DNA from: Glandiceps talaboti
Taxonomy: Eukaryota; Hemichordata; Enteropneusta; Spengelidae
NCBI RefSeq assembly: GCF_964340395.1
Contig: NC_135560.1
Span: 17,659,098 to 17,723,097 of the forward strand
DNA: 64,000 nt
Direction of reading: 5' to 3'
A model generated the notes under the pieces. It ran no database searches and had not been told where the DNA came from. It worked only from the letters and a program-made list of their open reading frames with translations. Position numbers and translations under genes: made by a program. The stretch's first letter is position 1, and every line of letters starts with the position of its first letter. This document shows positions 21,771 through 35,119 of the stretch, piece by piece.

Positions 21771-23204
21771 TAAAAAACAATGAACACTAAATAATTGCAC
21801 AGTGTCAGATTTTATGCAGTTCTTCATCTCAAGTCTAGAATACAGTGGTAACAACAAATTATTCCTTTTAATTCAATCATCTCAACAACACCACCACTTT
21901 AAGTTCAAGTTATAATATTCCCTTAGGAACTAAACCCACCTAAATATACATGTAGATAAAGTCATCAGTACATTTAAACTTCAACTGAACAATTATTCCA
22001 ACCTCTAGAGATGTTGTAATGTGTAATAAGTGAGCAATAGTCCATAATATTAACGCTCTTAAATGAACAAATGACCTAGAAACAATGTAGCAGTTACATT
22101 TAATTGGTTGCTGTTTTGTCAGGGGTGAAGAATCACACCAAGTATCACAGAAAATTGTTGAATACATCTTAGATAATACATTAATGCTGGTTTGATAATA
22201 GGTTATCAATGTCATCTCCATGGCAGTGAGTGATAGAAAGGTTTCCATAGTAGCGACAATTTCATGATTGAACTAAAGGTGATTATTAACAATATAATGT
22301 CTTATTATGGGTTGTGTGCAAAGACAATTATCTTGGTAATGTTAACTTAAAACAAAAAACTTGAAAAAATTTCCAAAAATTACACTTTTACATAGCTTTA
22401 CTTCACTGTCATTTTAATCATACTAAATGTAGCTGTGTGAATTTTTGTAAATTATTTAGTACACAGTAATATTAATATGAAAGTTTACAAAAGGAGGAGT
22501 GATATTATTTACCAGTTTCATCCAGGATTTTAAAAGAAATCTTTCATTCCATGGAATACAAGAATAATAGGATCTAGATAATGGAATGAAAGATTGAGCT
22601 GTACTAGTGGATTGTTACAATATTTTTTTTTATAAAAGAAAGTTTGAATCTGATGAAGAGAGACAACTTGATTTACCGAATTTTTACCACACTATTTTTC
22701 TTTGGCTTCTTCTGCTGTATACATTGGATGAAATATAGTGTTTTGTGGCAAACACAGGATTAGCAGATGTATGCAACAGCAGGGCAGGTATAGAAGATAT
22801 GAAGTATGGGGGAAGACAAAGCATAGGATAGGTTTTCGTTTGTCGGATTTTAGTCAAACAAAGCAAATGCAGACTACATTTATATTTTTGTTCCTTCGAT
22901 TTTACTCTGATTAATGTTTACATACACAAATTGTCATAGAATACTGTAGATATATCTCAAGTAGCAATTATTGGATGAAAATGGAGCCATAAATCATATG
23001 ATTCATTGTGCTCAATTCTGATATTACAGAGATATGACATCAATTTGTGGTGAATATTTGATTCATCAATCAAAATGACAACTTTTAGACTGTGCTACAT
23101 TACTTACAGCAAGATTTAGGTTATTGATACTGTCTTTAGTGTAAGAATCCTACATTGTACATTGTTCAAATCGATCACTTTCAACAGTCTTTGGGGAAAC
23201 CTGG

Positions 23205-23320
23205 CAAAAGACAGGGTTTTTGTTAAGTGTGGTAAACTGGTAAAGTCTACCTGAGCTCCCCAGTTATTTTTTCCCTGTCCTACCAGCATTGTTTCCGAAG
23301 TGTGGTAAGTTTAAGTAAAA
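23205..23320 (+). repeat. Dispersed repeat family E, copy 2
   Basis: Counterpart of 20340-20460, in the same orientation; see that entry for the shared blocks. The order of the CAGGGTTTTTGTTA block relative to the TCTACC block differs, so one copy is rearranged or circularly permuted, as in a cut-out tandem unit. Confidence 0.4.
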
Positions 23321-24993
23321 TTTGGGAGAACACTGTACACTTTATGCAAATTAGCCAAAATGACAACTGCATACTGTCATACTTATATGTTTAATATGCA
23401 ATAATCAGGATAGCAATACCAAATTGATCTTCACCCAATTTTCCATATGATTTACATAACATTTGCATAGTCATGCCATGATTTGCATAAGACTTCTTGT
23501 AGTCCACATAATACATGTATTGTAAAGTGTATATTCATCTTTTGTAATTCAACTTAAAAGTGTCTTTCTAGGGAATCATGGTATGTGAACAGAGAAGGGA
23601 AAATTAGGTAAAATATGTATACATTTTGTTTTCTGGTGAAATCCCAGGGGCAGTGAGGTACATTTTACCGACATACTTAAAAAAACCTAACTTCCATAAC
23701 TATAACATAAAAAGCTAGTATCATGACAGTGCCTGAAAAGCTAAATATTGTATCACTTACAGAGCAAACTAGTTTGTATATATGGCACAGAGAAATTTTA
23801 TAGGATGAAAGATATCAATAAATTTTAGCTATTTTGAAAATTACTGTGGTGAACATTTTCCTGTCTGTGAAAAAACTCTGCCTTAAAAAAACCCAAGTGT
23901 AAGTTAAGTGCCAAGGCACACCATGAATCTATAGAACTGTCCACATTTTTAGCAGAATTGTGTACTCAGCAGACTACAGACACTTTGCAAACATCCAGTT
24001 TTCACTTTGTTACTTGTTAGGAATAAATTTGCAACTCTCTAAACAAGAATGAATGAAGGATGATCACCAAGGCTCTGGTTGATTTCAAATCAAACAAACG
24101 CTACTCAGCTGTTGAAGGAAATTAAAAAGACTATGTTTGCTTAAAGCCTTTTGCCTGCACTCTGCTGCCAAACACTTCAACATTATTTCAAGTGGAGTCT
24201 CAATGAAGCATGCACTTTAAATTCAGTTATAGAAATGAGTGACGTAGAGAGACTTCTTGAAATATCTGCCAACAATTGTCATAACCAAAGCAAGTACATT
24301 ATTACTCACTTTATGCCAAAAAGGCCACCATATGTCACTTTTTGTGATATCATGATTTCAAATGAAAGAAAAGAAAGCCATTATGGGTTGACTTTATTTC
24401 AAATGTGTCAGAATTGTCAGGTATGAAATATACTAAATGTTAAAAGGTTGGTTGATAATGACAGTTGTTTGATAATTTTGGAGAATACTCAGTGTAAATT
24501 AAGCGTGTTAAAAAAATAGTTTGCTTCAAATTATATATCTTCAAATGAAATGAACAACAAAGACACCAAACACTATTTCAGCCAACATAGAAAAACCGCA
24601 ACAAAAATAATTAGGAATTATGAGAAACTTTTCAAAGTGGAAGAATAACCTAAATTTTTTTGTAAATTTTTAGTTGAAGATGTCATACTTTCACAATGTA
24701 TATTTCAAAGCACAATAAAAAGTGGTTGTACATTTTTCCTCACCAAATATCAGCATAGAAGAATACTCTCAATTGCAATAGTTCCATATTTAAATGATAA
24801 TCATCCTTGGATAATAAATTGTAAATCTGCATGAGACCATTCAAGAAGCTCTTAAAAACTGAATTCAAAATGGCTTCTAAAGGCCAAGTATAAACAGCTG
24901 TTTCTGAGACTTGAATTGTACATTAGATTTGACAAGATGGAGATGACAGTGGTAATAATTTGTACATATGTACTCACACTACTGCTCATAGTG

Positions 24994-25069
24994 AATGGGC
25001 AGGATGAGTATGGCAGCGACATTTGCAAGCAAATGGGCAGGATGAGTATGGCAGCAACGTTTGCAAGTT
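24994..25069 (+). repeat. Two near-identical 38-bp tandem copies
   Basis: AATGGGCAGGATGAGTATGG begins at 24994 and 25032 and continues to TTTGCAAG in each, with only two or three differences. One of the youngest duplications in the window. Confidence 0.95.
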
Positions 25070-26279
25070 TTTGCTTCAAATTATTATTTATTGATCATTT
25101 GTGGGTGTACATGTATGTAGGTGAGATTAGAATTGTCATTTATGCTATCTCCAAATGAAATATTATTGCCATGAGGACCTTGTAATAAAAGCCAGTATGC
25201 GACATTTTTGATCCTGAAACTAAATATCAATATTTTGCAACGGTTGGAAAGCTTCAGGTTTTAGGGTATGGTGGTATTAATTTGCTTGAGCCTTTGAAGA
25301 AGTAGAATTTAGTCGATGCTTTTACAGTTGACAGTCTAAGCTGCAATTTGACCTTGAGTGCATTCTGTTTGAGAGTTACAGATCTTGGCTTAAAACATGA
25401 TGTAAGCCGTTAAACAGCATTGGTTTTGATTGCCTGGTTGTTGCTAAATTTAGAAGTGTCATGAGCCCTTTCACAACTGTAATGGAATTGAGGAGAAATT
25501 TGTGGCTGCAGATGACAGAAACATTTTGCTTGAGAACCTGTTTCTAAGGAAACACAAATTTGTTCACTTTATCTATATAAGAGAAATATGCTGACAAAGT
25601 AAGCAGGTGGGCTCATTAAGAATGAGGGGTTGGATGGGGGTTAGGTGGTGGCTGCTGGCTGGATGTGGGCTGCACCATCACTGGGTAAGTGGGTGGACCA
25701 GGTTACAGTACAGATTGCAAAGAAGATAAGCTAGAAAAGAAATTGCGAATTATAATTTAAAAAAAATAATTTTAATAATAGATAGATAGCCATATTTAGA
25801 AAGAATTTTGTGGTATGTCATTTCTGTAAAATATTTTGTTAATCAGCTGGAGTCATTCACGGCAAAGGGCAACTCAAATGTTCATTTGCATTTTCACGTC
25901 AACGTTGTACATGTATATCACCATCACCAGTTTTCATCATAGTTTACTATTTTTGTATACGATTATAGAGAATGTCATAATTTATCATAAACTGGAATTT
26001 TACCACCTTGTAAAAGAAATGATCATTCGATTTTTTGGTCTCGTTGACACACTGAGTTCTGTTCCATACGCTACACTTATATGTGCGCATGAGAATAAGT
26101 CAAACCTCTTGTTTTATTTTGATCCTCTAGCATAAGATAAAATGCTGTTACGAGTACCAATCATCATGATAGCACAATGAAAACTTTAATTAATTCTAAG
26201 TAATGTTTCGATTTTGATCAGCAGTCTTCGTTAAATTGTCAGTGTGTACATTGTACTGTAAACGTAGATATTTTCACTA

Positions 26280-26475
26280 CTAGAAAATTTGGTGATTATA
26301 ATCTTCACTCAAAGAATGATTTTTTTACTAATCACTAGACTGATACATTGTGTTCATGTACAAGAAGGTATTTTAGTCACTACTCATTGTCACATTTTTG
26401 TTGTCCAGAGCGAAATATTAGGTGAAAATAAGTCTTTAGTAAAAATGTCCAGATTTATACAGTACTTGTTCTAGC
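26280..26475 (+). repeat. Dispersed repeat family D, copy 1
   Basis: Alignable by eye over about 190 bp to 55555-55745 in the same orientation. The best block reads TTTTAGTCACTACTCATTGT here and TTTTAGTCACTACTTATTTT there, followed by CACATTTTTGTTGTC. Both copies keep a partly similar + frame (GILVTT..HIFVV), though with indels. Confidence 0.7.
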
Positions 26476-26789
26476 ACTGATTTGACTGCTTATCAAAGCT
26501 TGTCAATTGGAACAAGTAGTGAAACATAATGCTTAGAGGTAATCTAACTTTTGATCATGCTATGAAAATTGGACGATATGTTTAAGATATTACGTACCTT
26601 GGAAGGTCTTTTATTTTGATGCTGTTACTTATTCTTCAAGAAAACTTAAACCCATTCACAATCAAAATCCAGCAGAAAGGAGGGGTGATTAGGAAACATT
26701 TTAGGTATATATAGAAAGCAAACGTATAATCTCCAAATTTACACAAATATACTTTAAAATCCACCAAATAACAGTGAAAGTAAAAGATT

Positions 26790-26985
26790 GATGATTTCCA
26801 TGGAAACAAGATGGTGAACAACCAAATTTCTAGAGTTATTTCAAAATTACCAGGAACTATGTTTCATCTGATGCAATTTTAAAGAAGATGTGAACTACTA
26901 AATTTCTTTGATCTCAAAAGGAACAGGAATAAGCTTTCATTTTGGGTTACTCAGACTAATTTTATTTTCAAACAAATTTGTCCCT
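26790..26985 (-). repeat. Dispersed repeat family C, copy 2 (-)
   Basis: TTTCCATGGAAACAAGATGG then CAACCAAATTTC matches the reverse complement of 20480-20700. AAAAGGAACAGGAATAAGC matches the family block read as TTCAAAAGGACCAGGAACAAG in copy 3. The AAATTTC..AAAA..CCAGGAAC segment appears twice inside this copy, about 88 bp apart. Confidence 0.55.
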
Positions 26986-27889
26986 GAGGTGCATTCTTCA
27001 TCTGTAAACACTTTTTCACTGTGCTAATATTTATATGACATTTTGAACACTGATGTTGACCTTACCTGCAATCCTAAACTTTTGCCATTTTCAATCATTA
27101 TGAACTCAGCTTTAATACAGTCTTTCATAAAACAAATTTTAGTTGTCATTTTCTTTTGGTATTCTGAGACTTTCAATCAAACCTTAGTACAATGTACTCT
27201 ATTGACAAAAATGTTACTTTGAATTTGATTTTGTAGCATGAACATACTTTTATTTTCGTAACCTTTGACAAACTCAATAAAAAATATATGGACATATCCA
27301 TAATAATCCAACTTACTTTCTAAGATTTTTCTCAGATAATTGTGTTATTCTCAGTCAATATTGCCCAATATCTTTTGCACCTTTTGAAAGTAATCATCAG
27401 AAATTTAAGGGTAACTTGTTATCATCTACGAGTGTCAATCAAATGGCATTTTTGTGGCATCAAACTCAGGTGGGTGCATGGGATCTGTTGTGAGAGCATT
27501 CTCTGTGCCTGACTACAGATCTGTGGAAAGTTTGTCTATGTTTTTCAGCCTGTTGGTCTAAAAGGAGGTGTTTATATATTATATTTCATGTGGAACAATT
27601 AAAATGGGATCCCTATATTCCATTTTAAGTTATTTTTAAAAGTCTGAAAGAGGGTTCTTTTTTTGGAACGTTGACCGACATTGTATGTTAATCGATTTTG
27701 AGAAAAATTATGGACAGTAGTAGACTGCAGTGTTTTGAGGCAGTCTGTAATACATAGTGAATTTTGTTCTTTGCAATAAAATCTCTCAGGAGTAGTTGTC
27801 ACTTGTATACTCTCAAAAGATCATCTAGAGAGACTTTGCATATTTCTATTTTGAAAGTTTTTTATTGTTCAACTTGCAATGAGCAATGA

Positions 27890-28245
27890 ATGAGTTCTGG
27901 TTAGTGTTAAACTTAAATGTATGACACGTACATGTGGTTGAAAGTGATACTGAAAAGACTTCATAAATCACATTATTAATGTCTATCTTTTTTAAATATA
28001 TAAGTTTTGATAGTAGTCTGTTGATCAGAACATACAGTCTTGAGTTCAACTTTAGTGATGGGTGTATTCTTGCAAACTAGAGCATATTTTTCCACTGACA
28101 ACAAAAAATACCTCTTGAGGGAATGTCCATGAATAATATGAGGTAGTGTTGTTAGGAGAGTCAACTGAAATCTAACTATGTAAATGTAGGTGAAAGTGAT
28201 ATTGTAAAGACTTGAGATAAATGACATTATAAATGACTCCATTTC
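27890..28245. repeat. Diverged tandem duplication, period about 252 bp
   Basis: GTTGAAAGTGATACTGAAAAG near 27937 pairs with GGTGAAAGTGATATTGTAAAG near 28189. Both run on through an ACATTAT.AATG block. Flanking parts are less similar. Confidence 0.6.
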
Positions 28246-28249
28246 TATA

Positions 28250-30830
28250 TTGCCTCCTTTGAGTGGAGTCCTAACCATTGAATCCTGACCAGACTTCCTG
28301 GAAAACTTCCTTTTGACTGTACAGAAATTTATCACAGGTATAATGCCCCCAAGCAGTGTCTCAGTCTCACATAGTGGTGACTGAATAATTTAGACGATAC
28401 AGGTGATAATGTAACGAGAGGGCTGTTTGAATTAAATACAAATTTTGTATTTAATAGCACACCGAAAACAAAATAACCGAGTTAATTTGTGGATGAACAC
28501 ATGATTTCTTTTTAACATAACTGAACTCGGGTTCAGTTGTATTGTTCTTGGTCAAACTTTTTTAACTCAGAAATTACTTGGCAAATTGATTCGATAGGCA
28601 ATACTACATGATGTAGATAACTTACTGGTGGGATGGCAAGATGATCTATTCAGTGTTAACATTATGCAATTCAGATATGAAATGTGATACTTTGGATGTG
28701 AAATCTGGTAACAAGCTTCTGGAGTGTATTCTCCTCTATCTGTGCTGTACAAAAATATTGACAGACCTTTCTGGTGATGATAACTATATCAAGAGATAGT
28801 CTCACTCATGTCAGTGTGTATAAAATGTGATGACTTTACAGGAGAATATCAAGGTGTAACAATGTACATATATTTCAAACAGTATTTATCTTGAGCGGAT
28901 TTGTAAATACGTCCCTAGCATTGCTTCCATAAATACAATGTATGTGTGATACTTGTAAATGATGTATTTTTACCAGATGCCGATTTATTACATCATCATA
29001 AAACAATCTGAAGTAGTTTCTTTTACATTTTGCCAAAATTGATATAATGACTTGATATTCTTTTATCATTGTACATGCTGATATAAGTAAATTTGATATG
29101 ATAAATACCAGGAAACTTGAGTGTTATAGCTATAAAGGCATGATAATGTGTTGTCATCAAAGGGACTTTTGGGGCACATAACAAGTTCTTTGAATTTCTA
29201 ACTTCATTTTGGTGCATGCCATGGGCCCTATCTATGCATGTTTGAATCTTCAGCCATTTCTTAGCTATCCACAAATGATTTCTTTCCTACCAAAAATAAA
29301 GATGGGTGGTATGCACAATTTGTTTTTAGATTTTAGCTTATTAATTGATGATATTACCTATGTTTGTTGTAAAACAACTGAATTTAAAAAGTACCCCATT
29401 GACATGATACTTGCATGTATTTACCCTTTATAGTCAAGTTAGAGATACCTACCAGTATTAGTAGCAGGTAAGATGTTTCTGTTGTCAGTGTATGGCTTGG
29501 CCTATCACAGATGCTAACAAGTAGGTAGATTTCTTTTCAAACCTGGCACAAAGGTGACACGAATTTAAGAGACAAATTTAATGCACACCATATTTTGTCG
29601 CATGCTTTTATTAAAAATGGCCAGATGGGATAAATACATATGCATCATACATATTTTTGGAATATTATATTTTTCAAATGATAGTTTGCTATTTGCAGAA
29701 CTTGTGGGTTTTGATCAGCATGCACCCTTTTTATGAAAGCATTTTTTACCGGTATGTGGGCTGAAACTGAAATGATGAAAGCTGTGTTTTCTAGTAAATG
29801 ACCATGTTGTAAGGGTAGGGGAACCATAAGAAATTGCTCTGTGTCAGCAGTATATGAAATTAGTTGAAAGGCCATACTGGTGTGGATTCATGTAGCAAGC
29901 TGAACAAAAACAAAACTACAATGCATTCAGGTAAAGTGGCTTTTTTTATCAAATGAAAGATCTGGTACTTTCAGGAGTTCAACTAAGTTCAACAATCTTC
30001 TGAATGATAATGAAATCATTACTGGTACATTACGATTGATAAATCTATACAAATACACGATGCATCTAAGAAATTATTAAATTTCCATTTGATTGGTATC
30101 AAAACATAAAGTCATTTATCAAATTAGCACCAGATTGTCAGGTAGGTTTTATTCTTAATAATCTAAAACAAATTGTTGCTTAGTGAATAGATCTATACAT
30201 TTTGATACTATATGCGTAACGTCAGCTAGGGACATATTCATGTTAATTCATGCCGTGAAGTATTATCCTGTATTAGCGTACATATTTGCAATTTCTCTGT
30301 ATGGGGTACCTGGCTTTTACCTCAATTCAATTGAGTTTGAGCCTGTAAAGTATAGGTGAGACTTGCAGTTTCTCCATGATCTTGATGTCAATCACGATTT
30401 CTCGGTGTGAATTGTGTCATTGAAGTGTCCATTCTGTAGCTTAATTGATATACGTGCAATGCTACAGATCTCCATTGTTATCATGAGTGAGTCAGTATTG
30501 AATTATGTTTAGTTTAAATAGTAGAATAGAAGTAGTCCAAAGTTTTGGCTTATCTGGCTTGACACCATCTCTCAATATTATTAAACTAGGAAATCGCCAA
30601 GTGTCTTGGCTAGAAATGAAACAACTAATATAAGGACAGCTTTGAGATATGGACAATGCAACAACAAAGTTTTTAGCTCCACCAATGTTAAGGTTTGAGT
30701 CAGTACTGTGTAATGTTATGTTTGCAACTACATACTTCATCATGTGTGAATTATGTAATACATATATTCATATAGAGTAAAGTTTTATGATTGTTATTAG
30801 GTCAGATATGCAAATCATGCCAGAAAAACT
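28250..30830. other. Intron block with no recognised element
   Basis: AT-rich; several 60-83 codon frames on both strands are not recognisable proteins. No simple repeat or mobile element seen. Confidence 0.4.
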
Positions 30831-30835
30831 GCATG

Positions 30836-31108
30836 GTTGTTGGTGGTCAAGTGGTCAGCTTGTATGATTCATACCTGTAAGCTGGGTTCAAACTTTCCCA
30901 GTGTCAGCTGAGTTTGATTAAAAATCAACCAGATCTGTATACAAGATGGAGATGCTCTGTGTGATTCCTTGTACCGAAAAATGCAGGTGCTCCTTTTTCT
31001 TCCTGTTGTATCCTGTTGTAACACTAGTGGGTACTAGGGAATTGCATAATTGGTGACCAAATCTCAGTTTCTAAATTTGATTTGGGTCAGTAAACTATTA
31101 TAATATGA
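30836..31108 (+). mobile_element. SINE-like element, family B, near full length
   Basis: The head GGTGGTCAAGTGGTCAGCTTG (A box) and GCTGGGTTCAAACTTTCC (B box; GGTTCAAAC against the GGTTCGA consensus) are clearer than in the other copies. The body has GATTAAAAATCAACCAG, TTTCTTCCTG and TAACACTAGTGGGT. It ends near a TATTATAATA tail. Shares the body with 17045-17310. Confidence 0.72.
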
Positions 31109-31724
31109 GTGGATTGGATCTGAGTGAATGTTGACTTTATGCATGTCTTAAAAGTTATAACATAGGTACAGAGTAGAGTTGGAGCAGATGTAAGAATATG
31201 AAATAGCAGAGGGATTTGTCATCATTGAAGACCTGTCATTGTAAGCCCATGTTGGGCTATGAGATAAGGAATATTAAAATCCATTGAATAATTGATGTAA
31301 AACAAAATAGAAAGTGTGACGTTGAATGCAAGAATGGACATTATATTATCTAGGTTTAATATAGTTCACCATGGCAGATGTTGCTTTGTATGTGTGTGTG
31401 CGTGTCTATCACTGTGACAGCCTGACTTGGCACAAAACTCAGGGATGATAAATTAACAGAAAAGCCAATTCATTGTTGTCATAGAGAGATAACGAAGACT
31501 TCTTTGATATGAAGTGTCAAAGTCAGATGTCCTTCTGCATTGCCATTTCCTCATGTTATTCATTTTCCATGGAGATGTTACATGTCAATTGAAAGTATTC
31601 TTACTGCCCAACAACTTACTTTGTGACATGCCATTGTTACTATTCATCAACGTCTTCAATGGAAGTTATAAAAGTTATATTGTGAATTATATTACTTGTT
31701 AAGTTTATAATTAGAAAGTTTGCG

Positions 31725-31945
31725 TGAAGGAAGGTAGTGATATTGGAAGGAAAGTCTCCATGTTTTATTAATATGCAAAATAGTGATCAAAGTTTCTGAA
31801 TGCTTGAATACATACATGGAAGTCATTCCCAAATAACTAATGTTCTTGTGCAATCGGCAGTGAAAATTTGCCAAAAAAATTGCATGTACTAAGGAAGTTA
31901 GTGATTTTAGGAGGAAGGTACCCATTATATGTGCAAAGTTTGTGA
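31725..31945. repeat. Diverged tandem duplication, period about 164 bp
   Basis: AAGGTAGTGATATTGGAAGG near 31731 pairs with AAGTTAGTGATTTTAGGAGG near 31895. Both are followed by a TATGCAAA or TGTGCAAA block. Confidence 0.6.
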
Positions 31946-32823
31946 CAGGTAACAATACGTCTGCTTAGACACTTGACAGACATCGTTCTATTGTTCCAGT
32001 ATAATGGAGAGGGTAAGGATGTGTTGTTAGGGAGCATATGTTATGTGTTATGTGCTGAATGAAGGTATACATTTATTTTGCCAGATGGAAATTACATCTT
32101 AAAGTGACACAAGCTGATTTGTAAATCTTTTACTCAACTGGAAATACTGAAACTTCAATTAAACTATTTTAGTATATAATATTAATGTTGATGTACAATG
32201 TATGCCTTCTATGACATTACAGTTGCCTTCTGTTTCATCAGATCTATGGATTCCTTGACATTTTTTGATAGGTATGAAAAATTGTGTCATCTGACTGTTT
32301 ATGGGTTATATCTTAATACCAGCTTTGAGTTCAGTCAATTATAAGTGATAGTTAAGTATGCTTCAGTAAGTAGAATACTATGAGTGACTTTTAAATATGC
32401 AGCATAAATCTTGCCCAAAATGTATAAAATCAGCTTAACTGGGCAAAAAACCACCAGAAATTCTTCAACATTTCAGAGTGAATACATAGAGGATTTTGAC
32501 ATGTTGTTTATGCTACTCATTGTATCAGCCTAAACAATTCAATTTCAAATGAAAAGTTATGTGTTTGAAGCAAAGCCATCAATGTAAATGCAAAAAGTAT
32601 TTTATGAAATGTCTGAAATAATTGCAATCTTTTTTTAAAATGAAAGACATACAAACTTGTTCATGTTCTCTGATGGAAAGAAGCTGTTATTTCTCAGTCC
32701 ATTGATATATTAAGATAATATGTACTTCAAAATTTGAGAATTCAAGTACAAGCAATTACATGTACAAAGAAGATCGGTTTTCCTGTGATGAGTGTTACTT
32801 TGCTGACGTTCCTCGTTGTTCAG

Positions 32824-32981
32824 AAAAAGAAAAGAACTTGGAGTGGAGCAAGGAAGGAGGATGCAGCATAAGAAGATATTATTCTAGATATTAAAATGGT
32901 GACTATTAATCATGATAAACCTAAAATCGTGATTCATAAAGAGAACATAAAACAAGTAATAGATTATTATCTGTTACCCAG
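32824..32981 (+). other. Exon-like segment with consensus splice sites (possible non-coding or poison exon)
   Basis: An acceptor CGTTCCTCGTTGTTCAG and a donor ACCCAG|GTGAGC bound 158 bp, the best-looking exon boundaries I noticed in the intron. In the phase left by unc-13 exon 3 it reads about 21 codons and then TAG, so inclusion would truncate the protein. It could instead be a first or internal exon of a non-coding transcript, or a chance pair of sites. A perfect CRE lies 8 bp after the donor. Confidence 0.25.
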
Positions 32982-32988
32982 GTGAGCA

Positions 32989-32996
32989 TGACGTCA
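32989..32996. promoter_or_regulatory. Second perfect CRE (TGACGTCA), intronic
   Basis: Identical 8-bp palindrome to the promoter copy at 1372, here within the intron next to an exon-like segment. Possible intronic enhancer or alternative promoter element; no supporting core promoter motif seen. Confidence 0.4.
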
Positions 32997-34127
32997 TTAC
33001 CAGTAGAAATGATACAAAACAGGGCATAAATTCTGATTTGCAATACATAAAATTGTCTCTACTACAGGTACTGATGATGGAAATGCTTACTCATCCCATT
33101 CACTGGAGACAATCATGTGACTTCAGTTACCATAGATACAGACAGTTATTATTGCAAGACTATGAATATGGCCTTGGAAAAACATGAAGCTGGTGTGTCA
33201 AATTATTCTGTCTGAGATCGGTTCACAGGAGAATTACAGCTCATTTATGCAGGACTGAAGAATTGACGTATATAATCTGTGAAATGGTTTAAAACCAGTG
33301 TTTAGCACAATTGAACTAAGTTTTCGTAATGTGGTTGGGATTGTGTTGGCAAATGTGTTGGCAAATGTGTATATGTGTTGACGAATTTAGATTAAAAATA
33401 TGCAAATCAATCATCTATCTATTGTTACAGGTAATGAAAACAAAACCATAAAAATCCATAGCCACTTTCATAGCAATCTTAGGAATACTTCATTGTTTTG
33501 GGCAGAAATTATGTACTAATCAGTAGTCAAGCAAATAAGCATATGAAAATAGATACAAAATGGATAGCAATGAAAGGGGAAATCCAATAAATGTATTCTA
33601 GAAATAAGCTTTATAGTTACACAAAAACCATGTTTATCAGCCATTATTATTTCCATAGCAACCTAGAGAAAAAACTTCCCTTATCATGATGATGGGCAAA
33701 ACTCACAAGATGACCTCAAATCTCCAGGCTCTTTGATATGTCAAAGTGTACAAGCTTTCATGATCTTTAGATGAATTGAAATCAAAGGATCCTGTTATCG
33801 TTAGTTGTGTAACAGTGCCTTTGGCATTATTTACATCTTTTGTGTAGAGTCATTTACTCAGATCAAGTAATACGGAAGTTGTAATGTCAGCCAATGGTGT
33901 CATGATGTATCATTCAATGCTATCTAATCTCAATAACCAGGTGTTTGTGTTTATTCATTATCATACAAAGGTGTTACTTTCGTTATCGTAACATTCACCA
34001 ATACTTGCTTCAAGACGTACCTATTAAAATCATAAAAACTAGTCAAAGTGCATGCATATATTTATTCCTCTTAACAAAATTCTACTGAAATTCTTGCGAG
34101 ATTTTGTCGTTTTGTGCCAACTGAACT

Positions 34128-34660
34128 TGCAAGTACATTGTATATAAAGGTGTTCTTGTGGTTCTTTTTGTTTGATTCATTATCTGTGTAAGTATGTGCT
34201 TATAAATCTTCATGTATAAAAATGTGTATTTTGCAAATTTTGTAGTGCAATATTTTTTCGTAATTTTGTGCCTGTATACTTCCATGTATCACCAGTACAT
34301 AAAGATACAAGATGTCTGGATGTAAGTGTTCTTAAGTCTTCATTTAGAGAAATATTGATTTCTAAAAATATTACATTCTGCTGAAATAATTGTCATCGTG
34401 TGAGATGTTTTTCATTATCTTGTGCAAACATACTTCCAAATATCCAGTATTTGAAGGTATACTTCTGCGTTGTTATTTGTTCAATTCATACTCTATGTTT
34501 TAATGCGAACATTATAACTTGCATGTGTCATTGATATTTGAAAGTAAATTTGTGGTTATTAATTTGATCCTTTTTGTCCATGTAAGTACAATATATGGCT
34601 CTTTGATGAATCTTTATGTCAAGAAATTGGTTTGGCAATTTTAGATTTTCAAACTCGACT
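34128..34660 (+). repeat. Diverged tandem array, four copies of about 85-154 bp
   Basis: Copies start at ACTTGCAAGTACATTG (34128), CTTCCATGTATCACCAG (34279), CTTCCAAATATCCAGTA (34433) and CTTGCATGTGTCATTG (34518). Each continues through a GAAGGT- or AAAGGT-like block, TTTGTTC.ATTCAT and a cytosine-poor tail. The copies are heavily diverged. Confidence 0.6.
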
Positions 34661-35055
34661 GACAATTGTGAAAATAAGGGAACAAAACCAATGAGTTTCA
34701 TTAATGTGATTGCACAGATTTGTAAAACCAAATTGATAAGATTGAGATGTGTACTGTTTCCTTTAGTCTATCTGCATGTATCTTGTCAACTTTTATTTGA
34801 TTATTTCTGTCAATGAGACCCAAATGTTTGTAAAAGTAGACTAGCATGTACGTTGTAGTTTGAAACAGTTCAGGGCATTGTCTTTGATTCACACTGCATC
34901 CACAATAATAAGAAGGTATGTTGACCTCCACTTATACAAAAGACTTTAATTTGAAATATTGATGATTTTAGTAATCGTAAGGACTGTATTAACTACAACT
35001 TTTGCAAGGTTAGTAGGTACAAAATATAGTAGATAGGTGTGCATATATGCATGTA

Positions 35056-35119
35056 TATACATATGTGTATGTATGTATGTATGTATGTATGGATGGATGG
35101 ATGGATGGATGGATGGATG
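35056..35119 (+). repeat. (ATGT)n to (GGAT)n compound microsatellite
   Basis: About seven TATG units switch without a break to about eight GGAT units, as if one base change was spread by slippage. Frames across it are periodic and not genes. Confidence 0.95.

Noticed and set aside
24151-24426. 91-codon plus-strand frame ending close to a GTATGA donor-like site
   Set aside because: No good acceptor in matching phase, no family resemblance, and frames of this size are common in the window.
32242-32271. 30-nt possible micro-exon between TTCTGTTTCATCAG and GTATGA, containing TGGATTCC as in the Munc13 TVWIPL motif
   Set aside because: The in-phase reading does not give the C2A sequence, and the surrounding residues do not match; chance.
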